Of a stretch of 64,000 nt of DNA, positions 52,116 to 60,886 are shown one piece after another (position 1 is the stretch's first letter; each line of letters starts with the position of its first letter). The notes below the pieces were generated by a model, which saw only the letters and a list, made by a program, of their open reading frames with translations, did not search any database and was not told the origin of the DNA. The position numbers and the translations under genes are program-made. This DNA comes from Paenibacillus pabuli NBRC 13638 (GTDB lineage Bacteria; Bacillota; Bacilli; Paenibacillales; Paenibacillaceae), in assembly GCF_001514495.1 (NCBI RefSeq), contig NZ_BCNM01000018.1, positions 62,001-126,000 on the forward strand. The letters are read 5' to 3'.

Positions 52116-54122
52116 TTAGTCTGTAGACTGTTGCATGAGTAATTGGATAAAAAAGCCGCCGACCACAGAACGATTCTGAAAATTCATCTGCTTAGCGGTG
52201 ATCGTGTCATACCAATCCGTTACGGGAACACGAGACGAAGTTTCATTCATGAAATCCCACAGTGGTGAAATGAAAGACTCAAACTGCGCTTGCGTTGAAC
52301 TCATGGAGGCACACCATACCAGCCAATCGGATTTGGTATACGTTTCACGGCTATCCAGCGGCAAGCCATAGCGATTTTGTTTGTTCGTATAATATGCGAG
52401 CTCTTTAGCAGCAATCTCTTTAGGGAACAGATGCAGGTCGAGCAGATGATCCCAGACCAGATTGTACTTCATGCTCCATGAATCGGTGGGACTGTCAAAC
52501 GTCAGCTTATAGTGATCCCCGGCATCTGCCATGGACACCCACTCCTGAGCCATGTTCCGAGCTTCCTCAAGGTACTTCGCCCCTTCCTGCAAACCGAGCT
52601 TTTCACACAGGTAGGAATACGCGGCGATACCCAATATGGCCTTGATCGATAAATTAGTATTGTGCGCCAAATGTCCCGCAAAGTCATCTGTGCACAGCTG
52701 GTTTACAGGATCAAGTCCATTTTGCAGCAGATAGTCTGCCCATCTCGTAAGGGGTTCCCAATGACTCCGGGCAAAATCGTTGTTCCCCTCATACTTGCTG
52801 ACCGCCGCAGCCATCAAGAGCATATTTCCACATTCCTCAATTGGCATCTGGTATTCCAACTTGTTCTCACCGTACACCTGACCGTTGGCCCTAGGGTATG
52901 TTCCTACATCATGAGGTGCAAAATCAAACGTCCAATCATGGCTCATCGCATACCTGTAAATCGGACGCATCATGCCCTTGATCAGTTCAGGGTTGTACCT
53001 GAGGAAAAGTGGGATCGAAGGGTAGCTGACATCCACCGTAGCGATACATCCATTGCTGAAATTCTCTTTGGAGAAAAATAGAACATTCCCCTCCTCATCG
53101 GCAACCAGCTTATGCGCTGCAATCGCCTGTCTGTAGGTTAGCGCCACAATATCCCGGTATTTCTCACCGCCTGCGGCCTGACTCTCTGCCATGAGTTCAA
53201 GATTAAAGCTGTCACAGCGCTGCTGAATCTCTTCGTATTGTTGAGCTGCCAGTAACAGCATCTCCTGAAACGTTAATCCATTTCTTTTCCAATACGCAGT
53301 CAGCGGTTGTTGAAAATATTCAATCGCATGAATATCGTCATATGCAAGCATGAGAAATTCGGATATCGGTTCGTCCTGGACAGCCCCCAGATCGATCTCG
53401 GCTGCCATAACCGGCATGTTGTCCGATACAGCTCGCGGCTGGTGCTGATCATCTTCTGTCGGCAATTGACGGGAGCGTACATACTGTTCGCGGCCTGTAA
53501 CTGAGTGAATGGCCGTCTGGATATGAGAGGATTGAGGAACAGCGAGAATCATATATCCCCAATCGATTCGTGTATCATCACCGGCAAGTTTCAATACGGG
53601 CTGATCCACAGTACCCATGGACATGGCATTCCATTGTTCCTCAATGACATGGCGTTCCCAGGTTACGTGCTGATCGGTTGTGTTTACACACCATTCGCCT
53701 GTTACATCGACGTAAATTTTGACTTGGTGGGAGGCCCCATCGATCGATTTGACCTGAAAATTCAAATACGTCACAGGCCTGGATAACAGGTCCAAATCAT
53801 CCAGCAATAAAGGTGTGGTGAACTGAACATTAAGCTCTATTCCTTCGCCTTGAAAGGTATATCGAGTCGTTACGGGCTGGACAGTCAGGTTGGTCTGCAC
53901 CAGCACTTCAGGTTCCTGGACAGCTGTACGCTCCTCCGATCCCACTTTCCCCATAAATCGTCGAAGCTTTCCATCGATCACCGCCAAGCCCACTATGCCA
54001 TTCGTTTTGTTCGTCCAATGCCGGGTATGATCTTCATACAGATGGTCTGCGGCCGACCATACACTAAAGTAAGGGTCCACGGTGACAAGAGGTACGGAAG
54101 GTGGTCTGAAACGGGTGGTCAT
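52116..54122 (-). CDS. DUF4965/DUF5127/DUF1793 family protein (GtaA-like)
   Basis: A 668-residue intracellular protein. The N-terminus RPPSVPLVTVDPYFSVWSAADHLYEDHTRHWTN is the DUF5127/DUF4964 start. A beta-sandwich follows, then an (alpha/alpha) barrel with SKENFSNGCIATVDVSYPSIPLFL, FDFAPHDVGTYPRANGQVYG and PIEECGNMLLMAAAVSKYEGN (DUF4965), and DSPTDSWSMKYNLVWDHLL (DUF1793). The name glutaminase A comes from a fungal member; the barrel and its location with glycosidases suggest a glycoside hydrolase role here. Start ATG at 54122 with GGAGTTG upstream. It lies between the binding protein and the GH106-like gene. Confidence 0.85.
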   Translation of the reverse strand: MTTRFRPPSVPLVTVDPYFSVWSAADHLYEDHTRHWTNKTNGIVGLAVIDGKLRRFMGKVGSEERTAVQEPEVLVQTNLTVQPVTTRYTFQGEGIELNVQFTTPLLLDDLDLLSRPVTYLNFQVKSIDGASHQVKIYVDVTGEWCVNTTDQHVTWERHVIEEQWNAMSMGTVDQPVLKLAGDDTRIDWGYMILAVPQSSHIQTAIHSVTGREQYVRSRQLPTEDDQHQPRAVSDNMPVMAAEIDLGAVQDEPISEFLMLAYDDIHAIEYFQQPLTAYWKRNGLTFQEMLLLAAQQYEEIQQRCDSFNLELMAESQAAGGEKYRDIVALTYRQAIAAHKLVADEEGNVLFFSKENFSNGCIATVDVSYPSIPLFLRYNPELIKGMMRPIYRYAMSHDWTFDFAPHDVGTYPRANGQVYGENKLEYQMPIEECGNMLLMAAAVSKYEGNNDFARSHWEPLTRWADYLLQNGLDPVNQLCTDDFAGHLAHNTNLSIKAILGIAAYSYLCEKLGLQEGAKYLEEARNMAQEWVSMADAGDHYKLTFDSPTDSWSMKYNLVWDHLLDLHLFPKEIAAKELAYYTNKQNRYGLPLDSRETYTKSDWLVWCASMSSTQAQFESFISPLWDFMNETSSRVPVTDWYDTITAKQMNFQNRSVVGGFFIQLLMQQSTD

Positions 54123-54176
54123 ATCCTTACAACTCCTTCGTGTAAAAGTCAGAATCAAGAATAACAATTGCCGTCA

Positions 54177-55832
54177 TCAGTTCGGCATTTGAACGGTAAC
54201 TACATCTTTCCCTTTCAGATTTTCGTTCGTAAATTGCATGGCTTGATCATATCCGGTCTTTCGAAGCTGCTCGCGAAGTTCGTTAATAATCCCCATCGCC
54301 GCTTCATCCGACTTTGCAAAGATCGCTTCCTTCCAGGCATCACTCATGCGGTCCATTGAGGGCTTCAGCATCTCCCATTCTGGTGCTTTGGTAATCACAT
54401 CGCCCGGGTTATAGGCTGTAATGACATGAATGCCATTAGGTCGCAGGATTTTGCGTGCCTTCTCCATGGCATCAAGCCGTTTCTGATCCGCCCATATATC
54501 TCCGCCTGCGACCGAATTGATTCGATCAGGCCCTGTGATGGATTCCAAACCAATGGAAATGCCTTCGTTCTTGCGAACTTTGCCCGATTGATCTGCCGTA
54601 AACTTATCGAACCATTCCGGATTGGCAACAGGTTTACCCTCTTTCATATCCCAATGAACGCCCTGAACTCCATATCTTGCCAACATGAAGCCTTCATCGG
54701 AAGCCATGTAATCGAGGAACTTCAGCGCCGCATCCACACATGCGCCCTTGCAGTTCTTGGTGATGGCTGTTACGTTGTTGCCTTGAATGCCCAGATCCAC
54801 AGGGCGATTCGGATCAACATCTGCCCGTTCCAACGGGCCAATAGGGATGTAATCGCTTCCAGGGTGCGAAGTGACATATTCTTTAGAAGCATCCAGAATG
54901 GCCGGATAGTGGGCAGCTAGAATAGCGATACGACCCTGATTGATTTTCTCCTTGGCGATCGGGTCAGTCTGGGTAAATGCTTCCGGGTCCATTAACCCTT
55001 CCTCAACCAACTTCCGATAGAATAGCGTGTACTCTTCATAGCCTTTCGTGAAAAAGTTATGCTCTACCGTTCCGTCACCTTTGTCAACATAACCGGCACC
55101 CGAGTAGAACATGGTGTTACCGATGCCCACGGACCAGCCGTTACTGAAGCCGCCCAGCGGGAAGACCGGTTGGCCATTTTCCTGCAGATTGGCATCTTTG
55201 ATCGTTTTGAGGAAGTTATAGAAATCCTCCTTCGTTACGACCGATTGAGGGTCTATACCCACCTTATCCGCGATATCTTTACGAACATAGAAGCCGTAAA
55301 GCCAGTCCATGCCGTCTTCGTTCGTAGCAGGCTGATTTTGCAGAAGCAAATATTTTTTGCCGTCATATGCATTTATCGCTTTCTCGTAAAGCGCCGGGGG
55401 GACATTTTCTTCTGCAATGGATTTCGCGAGGTTAGGATAATCCCCCAATTTGTCGGAGATATCGACGAGCTGCCCTTCTTTGGCAGCCTTGATAATGCCA
55501 TCCAGCTCGCCCCCCCATGCGGGTCCGGTATAGATATCCGGCAGATCCTGCGTCGCAAATATCTGGTTTACCTTCTCGGTCTCACTGCCCTTGGTGTACT
55601 CCCAATCCAGCGTGACGCCGGTCTTCTCCTTGATGACTTCTTCCACAGGCGTTATTCCGTTGTCCGAACCACCTGAACCGTTCCAGTTGTGCAATATTTT
55701 GAGCTTATAAGAACCATCGGCTGATTCTCCGCCATTCCCGTTGCCTGATGAATCCGTGCATCCGCTCAACAATCCTCCAGCCAAGATAGACACGAGTAAT
55801 ACGGATACGCCTTTCGACCAAATCCTGTTCAA
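54177..55832 (-). CDS. ABC transporter sugar-binding lipoprotein (LplA-like)
   Basis: A 551-residue extracytoplasmic solute-binding protein. Signal peptide and lipobox LLSGC put the lipid-modified Cys at residue 25, followed by a Gly/Ser/Asn-rich tether. The mature part shows LKILHNWNGSGG, TQDLPDIYTGPAWGG and LGIQGNNVTAITKNCKGACVDAALKFLDYMASDEGF, as in Paenibacillus LplA-type oligosaccharide-binding proteins. The TTG start at 55832 follows GGAGGCG. It is the binding component for the two permeases just upstream. Confidence 0.93.
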   Translation of the reverse strand: MNRIWSKGVSVLLVSILAGGLLSGCTDSSGNGNGGESADGSYKLKILHNWNGSGGSDNGITPVEEVIKEKTGVTLDWEYTKGSETEKVNQIFATQDLPDIYTGPAWGGELDGIIKAAKEGQLVDISDKLGDYPNLAKSIAEENVPPALYEKAINAYDGKKYLLLQNQPATNEDGMDWLYGFYVRKDIADKVGIDPQSVVTKEDFYNFLKTIKDANLQENGQPVFPLGGFSNGWSVGIGNTMFYSGAGYVDKGDGTVEHNFFTKGYEEYTLFYRKLVEEGLMDPEAFTQTDPIAKEKINQGRIAILAAHYPAILDASKEYVTSHPGSDYIPIGPLERADVDPNRPVDLGIQGNNVTAITKNCKGACVDAALKFLDYMASDEGFMLARYGVQGVHWDMKEGKPVANPEWFDKFTADQSGKVRKNEGISIGLESITGPDRINSVAGGDIWADQKRLDAMEKARKILRPNGIHVITAYNPGDVITKAPEWEMLKPSMDRMSDAWKEAIFAKSDEAAMGIINELREQLRKTGYDQAMQFTNENLKGKDVVTVQMPN

Positions 55833-55912
55833 ACCAATCGCCTCCTGAAATATGAATATGAATGATCTTGGTCAAGCTTGGCAAAGCTCAGCAAATTCCG
55901 GGTCAGGATACC

Positions 55913-56809
55913 CTAACCTTTGACCGAACCGATCATCACTCCTTTTACGAAATATCGCTGCAGGAACGGGTAGATGCACAGGATTGGGAAGACTGTGATA
56001 ACAAGCAAAGCCATACGCAGGGATTCGGGCGTCGCCCCCGCACCGCCTGAACCACCAACTGTCTGTCCTCCCTGTTGTGCTGCGCGCTGCATCGAATTGG
56101 ACAGCGACTCCGCTTCGGTCAGCATCTCCTGCAAGAGGGTTTGAACCGGAATCAGATCCTTGTTGGACACATAGTAGGCACCTGAGAACCAGTCATTCCA
56201 GTGGGCGACCCCAATAAAGAGAGAGATCGTTGCCAGCACGGGTCCCGAGAGAGGCAGAATGATGCGAATGAAGATTTGAAAATCCCCGTACCCGTCAATG
56301 TGGGCTGATTCCTCCAACTCTTCGGGAATACCTTGCAGAAAGGTTCGAATAATGATGATATGCATGAAGTTGAATAACAGCGGCAAGACGTACACCCAGA
56401 ACGTATTGATCAGATGCAGTTTCTGAAGCGTAATGAAGAACGGGATGAATCCGGCACTGAAAATCGTAGGCAAAAAGATATAAAAGGTAAAGAATGAACG
56501 CCCCGGCAAGGATTTCTTCGAAAGCGCGTAAGCCATCAACGTACACAGGATCACATGAAGGAACGTACCCAGCACGGTTCTCATGATGGTGATCTGATAC
56601 GCCTTCCAGATGCGCGCGTTATCAAATACCTGGGCATAGTTCTCCAGTGTAAATTGTCGAGGAAGGAAATAGATCGCGCCCTGCATGGAATCCTTGCCGT
56701 CATTGAGCGAGTAAGCCAGGATGTAAATAAACGGGTAGATCATGGAGAATCCGACCAAAGCGAGAATGGTATAGTTTATAACGGAAAATAAGGACCATTT
56801 GCGTGTCAT
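55913..56809 (-). CDS. Carbohydrate ABC transporter permease (YtcP/LplC-like)
   Basis: A 298-residue inner-membrane permease with six helices. It ends with the family tail YPFLQRYFVKGVMIGSVKG and contains the EAA-type loop EELEESAHIDGYGDFQIFIRIILPLSGP, which docks the ATPase. An exposed loop before the fifth helix carries a Gly/Ser/Thr-rich stretch (GGQTVGGSGGAGA). The ATG at 56809 follows AAGGAGG; a GTG one codon upstream is also possible. It starts 12 bp after the partner permease, so its binding site overlaps that stop region. Confidence 0.93.
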   Translation of the reverse strand: MTRKWSLFSVINYTILALVGFSMIYPFIYILAYSLNDGKDSMQGAIYFLPRQFTLENYAQVFDNARIWKAYQITIMRTVLGTFLHVILCTLMAYALSKKSLPGRSFFTFYIFLPTIFSAGFIPFFITLQKLHLINTFWVYVLPLLFNFMHIIIIRTFLQGIPEELEESAHIDGYGDFQIFIRIILPLSGPVLATISLFIGVAHWNDWFSGAYYVSNKDLIPVQTLLQEMLTEAESLSNSMQRAAQQGGQTVGGSGGAGATPESLRMALLVITVFPILCIYPFLQRYFVKGVMIGSVKG

Positions 56810-56821
56810 CACGTCACCTCC

Positions 56822-57736
56822 TTAGAACAGGGATACATCACTGACTTTGCGGGCAATCCGGTTGACCGTCAGTACCAAGATCAGCCCAATCACACTCTGG
56901 AACAGCCCAACAGCTGCCGCGTAACTCAGACGCCCTTCCCGGATACCCGAGTTAATGGCGTGTACGTCCAGTACACTTCCCATACCGGCAGTCGCAGGTC
57001 CATTTAGGAGAAGCAGCTGCTCATAACCCGCGCTCATCAGGTTACCCACGGCGAGAATAAATAATATGATGGCGACATTACGAATACCCGGAAGAGTCAC
57101 ATGCCACATCTGTTGAAAACGCCCTGCGCCATCGATCTTGGCAGCTTCATATTGCTGCTGGTCAATTCCGGCAATGGCAGCCATGAAGATGATGGAGTTC
57201 CAGCCGATGTTCTTCCAAATATCCGATCCAACAATCATCTGATAGAACCAGGTGGGATTGTTCAGGAATTGGATCGGATCGGTTCCGAATGATCCCAGCA
57301 AATCATTAACTGGCCCGCCATATGGCGTGAGTAATCTTTGCATCAGGGTGACAACCACAATCCAGGATACAAAATAGGGTAAATAGGAGAGCGTTTGAAC
57401 GGTTTTCTTGAATCTGATCATGCGTATTTCGTTTAAAAGAATGGCAAGAATGATCGGCATCGGAAAGCCGATTAACAGCTTCATAAGACTGATAATCACC
57501 GTGTTGCGGATGATATCACCGGACTGATAATAGTTAAAGAACTGTTGAAAATACTTGAAGCCTGCCCACGGACTTCCGGTAAAACCGCCAACGAAGGTAT
57601 AATCCCTGAAGGCAACCTGAATTCCGTATAAGGGAACATAGGAGAATAAGAAGAACCAGATAATTCCAGGTAACATGAACAAGTAAAAGAGCTTATGCTT
57701 CCAGATTCGCTTCATTAATAAACTGTTCTTAATCAC
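56822..57736 (-). CDS. Carbohydrate ABC transporter permease (LplB-like)
   Basis: A 304-residue permease with six helices. It begins MKRIWKHKLFYLFMLPGIIWFFLFSYVPLYGIQVAFRDY, a classic LplB opening, and has the EAA loop QYEAAKIDGAGRFQQMWHVTLPGI. The GTG start at 57736 follows AGGAGCG by 10 nt; the next in-frame ATG has no binding site. It pairs with the YtcP-like permease. No ATP-binding gene is found in the operon. Confidence 0.93.
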   Translation of the reverse strand: MIKNSLLMKRIWKHKLFYLFMLPGIIWFFLFSYVPLYGIQVAFRDYTFVGGFTGSPWAGFKYFQQFFNYYQSGDIIRNTVIISLMKLLIGFPMPIILAILLNEIRMIRFKKTVQTLSYLPYFVSWIVVVTLMQRLLTPYGGPVNDLLGSFGTDPIQFLNNPTWFYQMIVGSDIWKNIGWNSIIFMAAIAGIDQQQYEAAKIDGAGRFQQMWHVTLPGIRNVAIILFILAVGNLMSAGYEQLLLLNGPATAGMGSVLDVHAINSGIREGRLSYAAAVGLFQSVIGLILVLTVNRIARKVSDVSLF

Positions 57737-57784
57737 ATTCCCAACGCTCCTTTCCCTTGTGGAAGGTCGAACCCATTACTCTTG

Positions 57785-60700
57785 CTACCCTTTCAGTCGC
57801 AGCGAGATGATCTCGAATGGTGTGAAGGACAACACTACATCAGATTTATTTTGAAGCTCCAGGGATGACATGTTATTTTCCATGAGATCAACCTCCCAGA
57901 CTTCAGCAGCATTCCATCCGATAGACAGTTTCGTTTTGACCTGGGTTCCCGAGGTCTCATACAGACGGACGATAATGTCGTTACTGTCCTCCGCTTTTTT
58001 GATCGATTCCACCATGATGTTCGGATGATCCGGCTGCAAGAATGACTTCGTGTAAGGCAGCTTTTCCTCTGCTGCATCCGTTGAAGGTACAGATAAGGAA
58101 CTCAGGCGAAGCGGAATATTCAGCTCATTTCCTCTTCGATAGATCTCAGCCTGAACATGACTCCCCTGATGTGGATATAACGAATAGGTGAATGAATGCT
58201 CTGCGCGATCCGCCACCGGATCCGGGTAGGAGCTGCTGCGCAGCAAATGAAGGTCAAGCACATTGTGGATGGCTCGATGCCCGTATTTACAATCATTAAG
58301 CAGGGCGACTCCATAATCGGGCTCCGATATATCCACCCATTGGTGAGCGCAAATCTCATCCTTCGCAAAGTCCCACATCGTATTGCGATGAGTCGGTCTG
58401 CTCAAGCTGCCGAACTGGATTTCACACTGAACCTGATCGGTCCGGATATTCACCGGGAATGAAGTGCGTAACATTTTACCGTTTTCCTGCCAGTTCACAA
58501 CCGTATCAAAATCAATACGCCGGCTGCCCTCGGTCAGAATGACGGTCTGGGTTAGAGAGGACTCTCCATAGCTGTAATCCAAAGACAGCCCAACCTTCGG
58601 ACCATCCCGAAACTCATGGATATCATTCAGAATTAACGGCATTCCCTCCTGCGCTGAATAATCATGGCGGAAATCCCAGGCATCGCCTTCATCATGATAC
58701 ACACGAAGGTTATTCCCCAGCTGTCCTTGCTGGATGACTTCGCGTCCTTCCAGCTTATCCATGATCGAGGTGATGCCGCCATTCTCATCAAATGTTAGGA
58801 CGAAGAAGTCATTCTCCATACTGCGCTCCTTGGTGGTAACACGGAAATCCGTTTCCAGCGCAGCTGCGTCCGTTTCAACGCCCGTTGCAATCTCCCCGAG
58901 AACTTCCCGGTCGCCATGATCGGATACCACGGTGTAGCCCATGGACGGAACCGACACTTTACGCCATTGTCCATTGAAGCAAAGCCACTCCTGACGTTCC
59001 CACGGCAGTGAGTTGAATACTACAGTTGAATCGTCTCTTCCCTCTTGGGAAGAGATATGATCTGCAATATAGCTGTAGGTTTCGGTGATCATGCCTTCCG
59101 TCTGCTGGAGCAATTCCTCATACCGTATTAACGACTCATCATATACTCGCTTAATCGAAGATCCTGGGAGGATGTCATGGAACTGGTACAGGAGAACTTC
59201 CTTCCAGATTGTCTCCAGTGCTTCGGCCGGATAAGACTTGCCCATGCGGGCTGCCAGCACAGCTGCAAACTCCAGCTCGCGTAAAGCTTTCTCCATCTTG
59301 CGGTTATACCGCTTGCTTCGGGCCTGACTGGTCAGGGTCCCCTGGTGCTTCTCGAGATACAGCTCCCCACGCCAGATCTGGAATCGTTCTCTTTCTTCAT
59401 TCAATCGTTCAAAGAATCTCCAGGAGGGTTCCTGAACCACAGGCGCCAGCCCCAGCAGGTTCTTTTCGCGCTCCAGGCGTTCCAAGTGCTCCTCACCAGG
59501 ACCGCCGCCACCGTCTCCAATGCCAAAGAGCATTAATGCGTGGCTGGATACATTTTTGTCCAGATACTCCCGTTCTGCTTTGGCAATGGAACGCGGGGCG
59601 GCCGGACTGTTGTACGTATCCTCAGGCGGCATATGTGTTAATACCGAGGAACCGTCGATCCCTTCCCATAGAAAGGAATGATGAGGATGGCGGTTGTACT
59701 CACTCCAAGAGAGCTTCTGGGTCATCATGTAATCCACACCGGATTTCTTCAGCAACTGCGGCAAGCTTGCGGAGTAGCCAAATACGTCTGGCATCCACAG
59801 TGACTTCATCTCCATTCCAAATTCCTGTTGAAAGTAGCGCTTGCCATACAGGATCTGGCGTACAAGAGATTCACCACCCGGCACATTGGTATCCGACTCC
59901 ACCCACATGGCCCCTTGCGGTTCCCATCTGCCTTCCTGCACCCGTTCCTTGATCTGGTCATACAGCTTGGGATAGTGCTGCTTCATCCAATCGTATAGCT
60001 GAGGCTGGCTCGCCCCGAACACATAATCCGGATAACGCTCCATCATGCGAAGCACCGTGGAGAATGTTCTTGCGCCCTTTCGGATCGTCTCACGGATCGG
60101 CCATAGCCAGGCCAAATCAATATGCGCATGCCCAACTGCACTTATGTTCAGCACAGGATCGCCGCCACGACGTGATAATTGTTCGTTCAATAATTGCTTG
60201 GCGCGATGTATGCGGTCAGGCGTGAATTCCGTCAATACTATGGAAGCGTCATACAGGGATTGAAGAATCCTTTCTCTGCGAGCCGTGTTGACAGGAAGGT
60301 GTTCTGCCGTCTCCAGAAGCACTTCGGTGTCGTAATACAGGCTTCTTATATCTTCATGACAATGGGCCAACATCGCTTCTTTTACCGTACCGCCTTGGTA
60401 TTTGCCAAATAAGTCGTTATTGCCAGCGTCAGCCCACAGTTCGAATGTTCCGTCCGTCACCGTTATCGACGAATGGTCCAGTTCAACCACTCTTTTCCCG
60501 GGGAGACCCAATGTGAATTCAAACTCTGAATTAATCGTTGTCAGTCCCTGTACAGGCGTTCCTTCGTGGTCCACCAGACAGAGTTCGCCGTTCACGTCCA
60601 GCAGAAGAACAGCCTTGGCGTCACTACCGGAAGGAGGAATGCTCCCTGTAAAACAAAACCAGGCACAATCCCATAACTCCCCCCAACGTTCGCCCTGTGA

Positions 60701-60859
60701 AAGAGTGATTTGCTGACCTGACATTCTTTCCTCGAATGGAACAGGCTCCGGGGTAACCCATGCCGTCACATTCAACTTGGCAATGGGCTCATAAATCGCT
60801 TCACGGAGTTTGGACAGCATTTGATTCAAATGCCCGAGTCTGATCGGTTCATATGGCAT
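57785..60859 (-). CDS. GH38 alpha-mannosidase
   Basis: A 1024-residue cytoplasmic glycoside hydrolase family 38 enzyme. The zinc and substrate site reads GHAHIDLAWLWPIRET (about residue 241), the nucleophile Asp is in LWMPDVFGYSASLPQ (about 358), and EAALRELEFAAVLA- and YQFHDILPGSSI-type sequences close the catalytic domain, followed by the large C-terminal beta-domains. Substrates are alpha-mannosides. There is no signal peptide. The ATG at 60859 follows AGGAGAG by 12 nt, and an ATG at 60883 has no binding site. It sits 27 bp after the 740-residue gene. Confidence 0.95.
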   Translation of the reverse strand: MPYEPIRLGHLNQMLSKLREAIYEPIAKLNVTAWVTPEPVPFEERMSGQQITLSQGERWGELWDCAWFCFTGSIPPSGSDAKAVLLLDVNGELCLVDHEGTPVQGLTTINSEFEFTLGLPGKRVVELDHSSITVTDGTFELWADAGNNDLFGKYQGGTVKEAMLAHCHEDIRSLYYDTEVLLETAEHLPVNTARRERILQSLYDASIVLTEFTPDRIHRAKQLLNEQLSRRGGDPVLNISAVGHAHIDLAWLWPIRETIRKGARTFSTVLRMMERYPDYVFGASQPQLYDWMKQHYPKLYDQIKERVQEGRWEPQGAMWVESDTNVPGGESLVRQILYGKRYFQQEFGMEMKSLWMPDVFGYSASLPQLLKKSGVDYMMTQKLSWSEYNRHPHHSFLWEGIDGSSVLTHMPPEDTYNSPAAPRSIAKAEREYLDKNVSSHALMLFGIGDGGGGPGEEHLERLEREKNLLGLAPVVQEPSWRFFERLNEERERFQIWRGELYLEKHQGTLTSQARSKRYNRKMEKALRELEFAAVLAARMGKSYPAEALETIWKEVLLYQFHDILPGSSIKRVYDESLIRYEELLQQTEGMITETYSYIADHISSQEGRDDSTVVFNSLPWERQEWLCFNGQWRKVSVPSMGYTVVSDHGDREVLGEIATGVETDAAALETDFRVTTKERSMENDFFVLTFDENGGITSIMDKLEGREVIQQGQLGNNLRVYHDEGDAWDFRHDYSAQEGMPLILNDIHEFRDGPKVGLSLDYSYGESSLTQTVILTEGSRRIDFDTVVNWQENGKMLRTSFPVNIRTDQVQCEIQFGSLSRPTHRNTMWDFAKDEICAHQWVDISEPDYGVALLNDCKYGHRAIHNVLDLHLLRSSSYPDPVADRAEHSFTYSLYPHQGSHVQAEIYRRGNELNIPLRLSSLSVPSTDAAEEKLPYTKSFLQPDHPNIMVESIKKAEDSNDIIVRLYETSGTQVKTKLSIGWNAAEVWEVDLMENNMSSLELQNKSDVVLSFTPFEIISLRLKG

Positions 60860-60886
60860 AGTTGTTTGGTTCTCTCCTCTCATTCA

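Noticed and set aside
55913..56809. Gly-rich stretch in the YtcP-like permease as a possible frameshift or error
   Set aside because: The frame continues into normal permease sequence on both sides, and loop length before this helix varies in the family.
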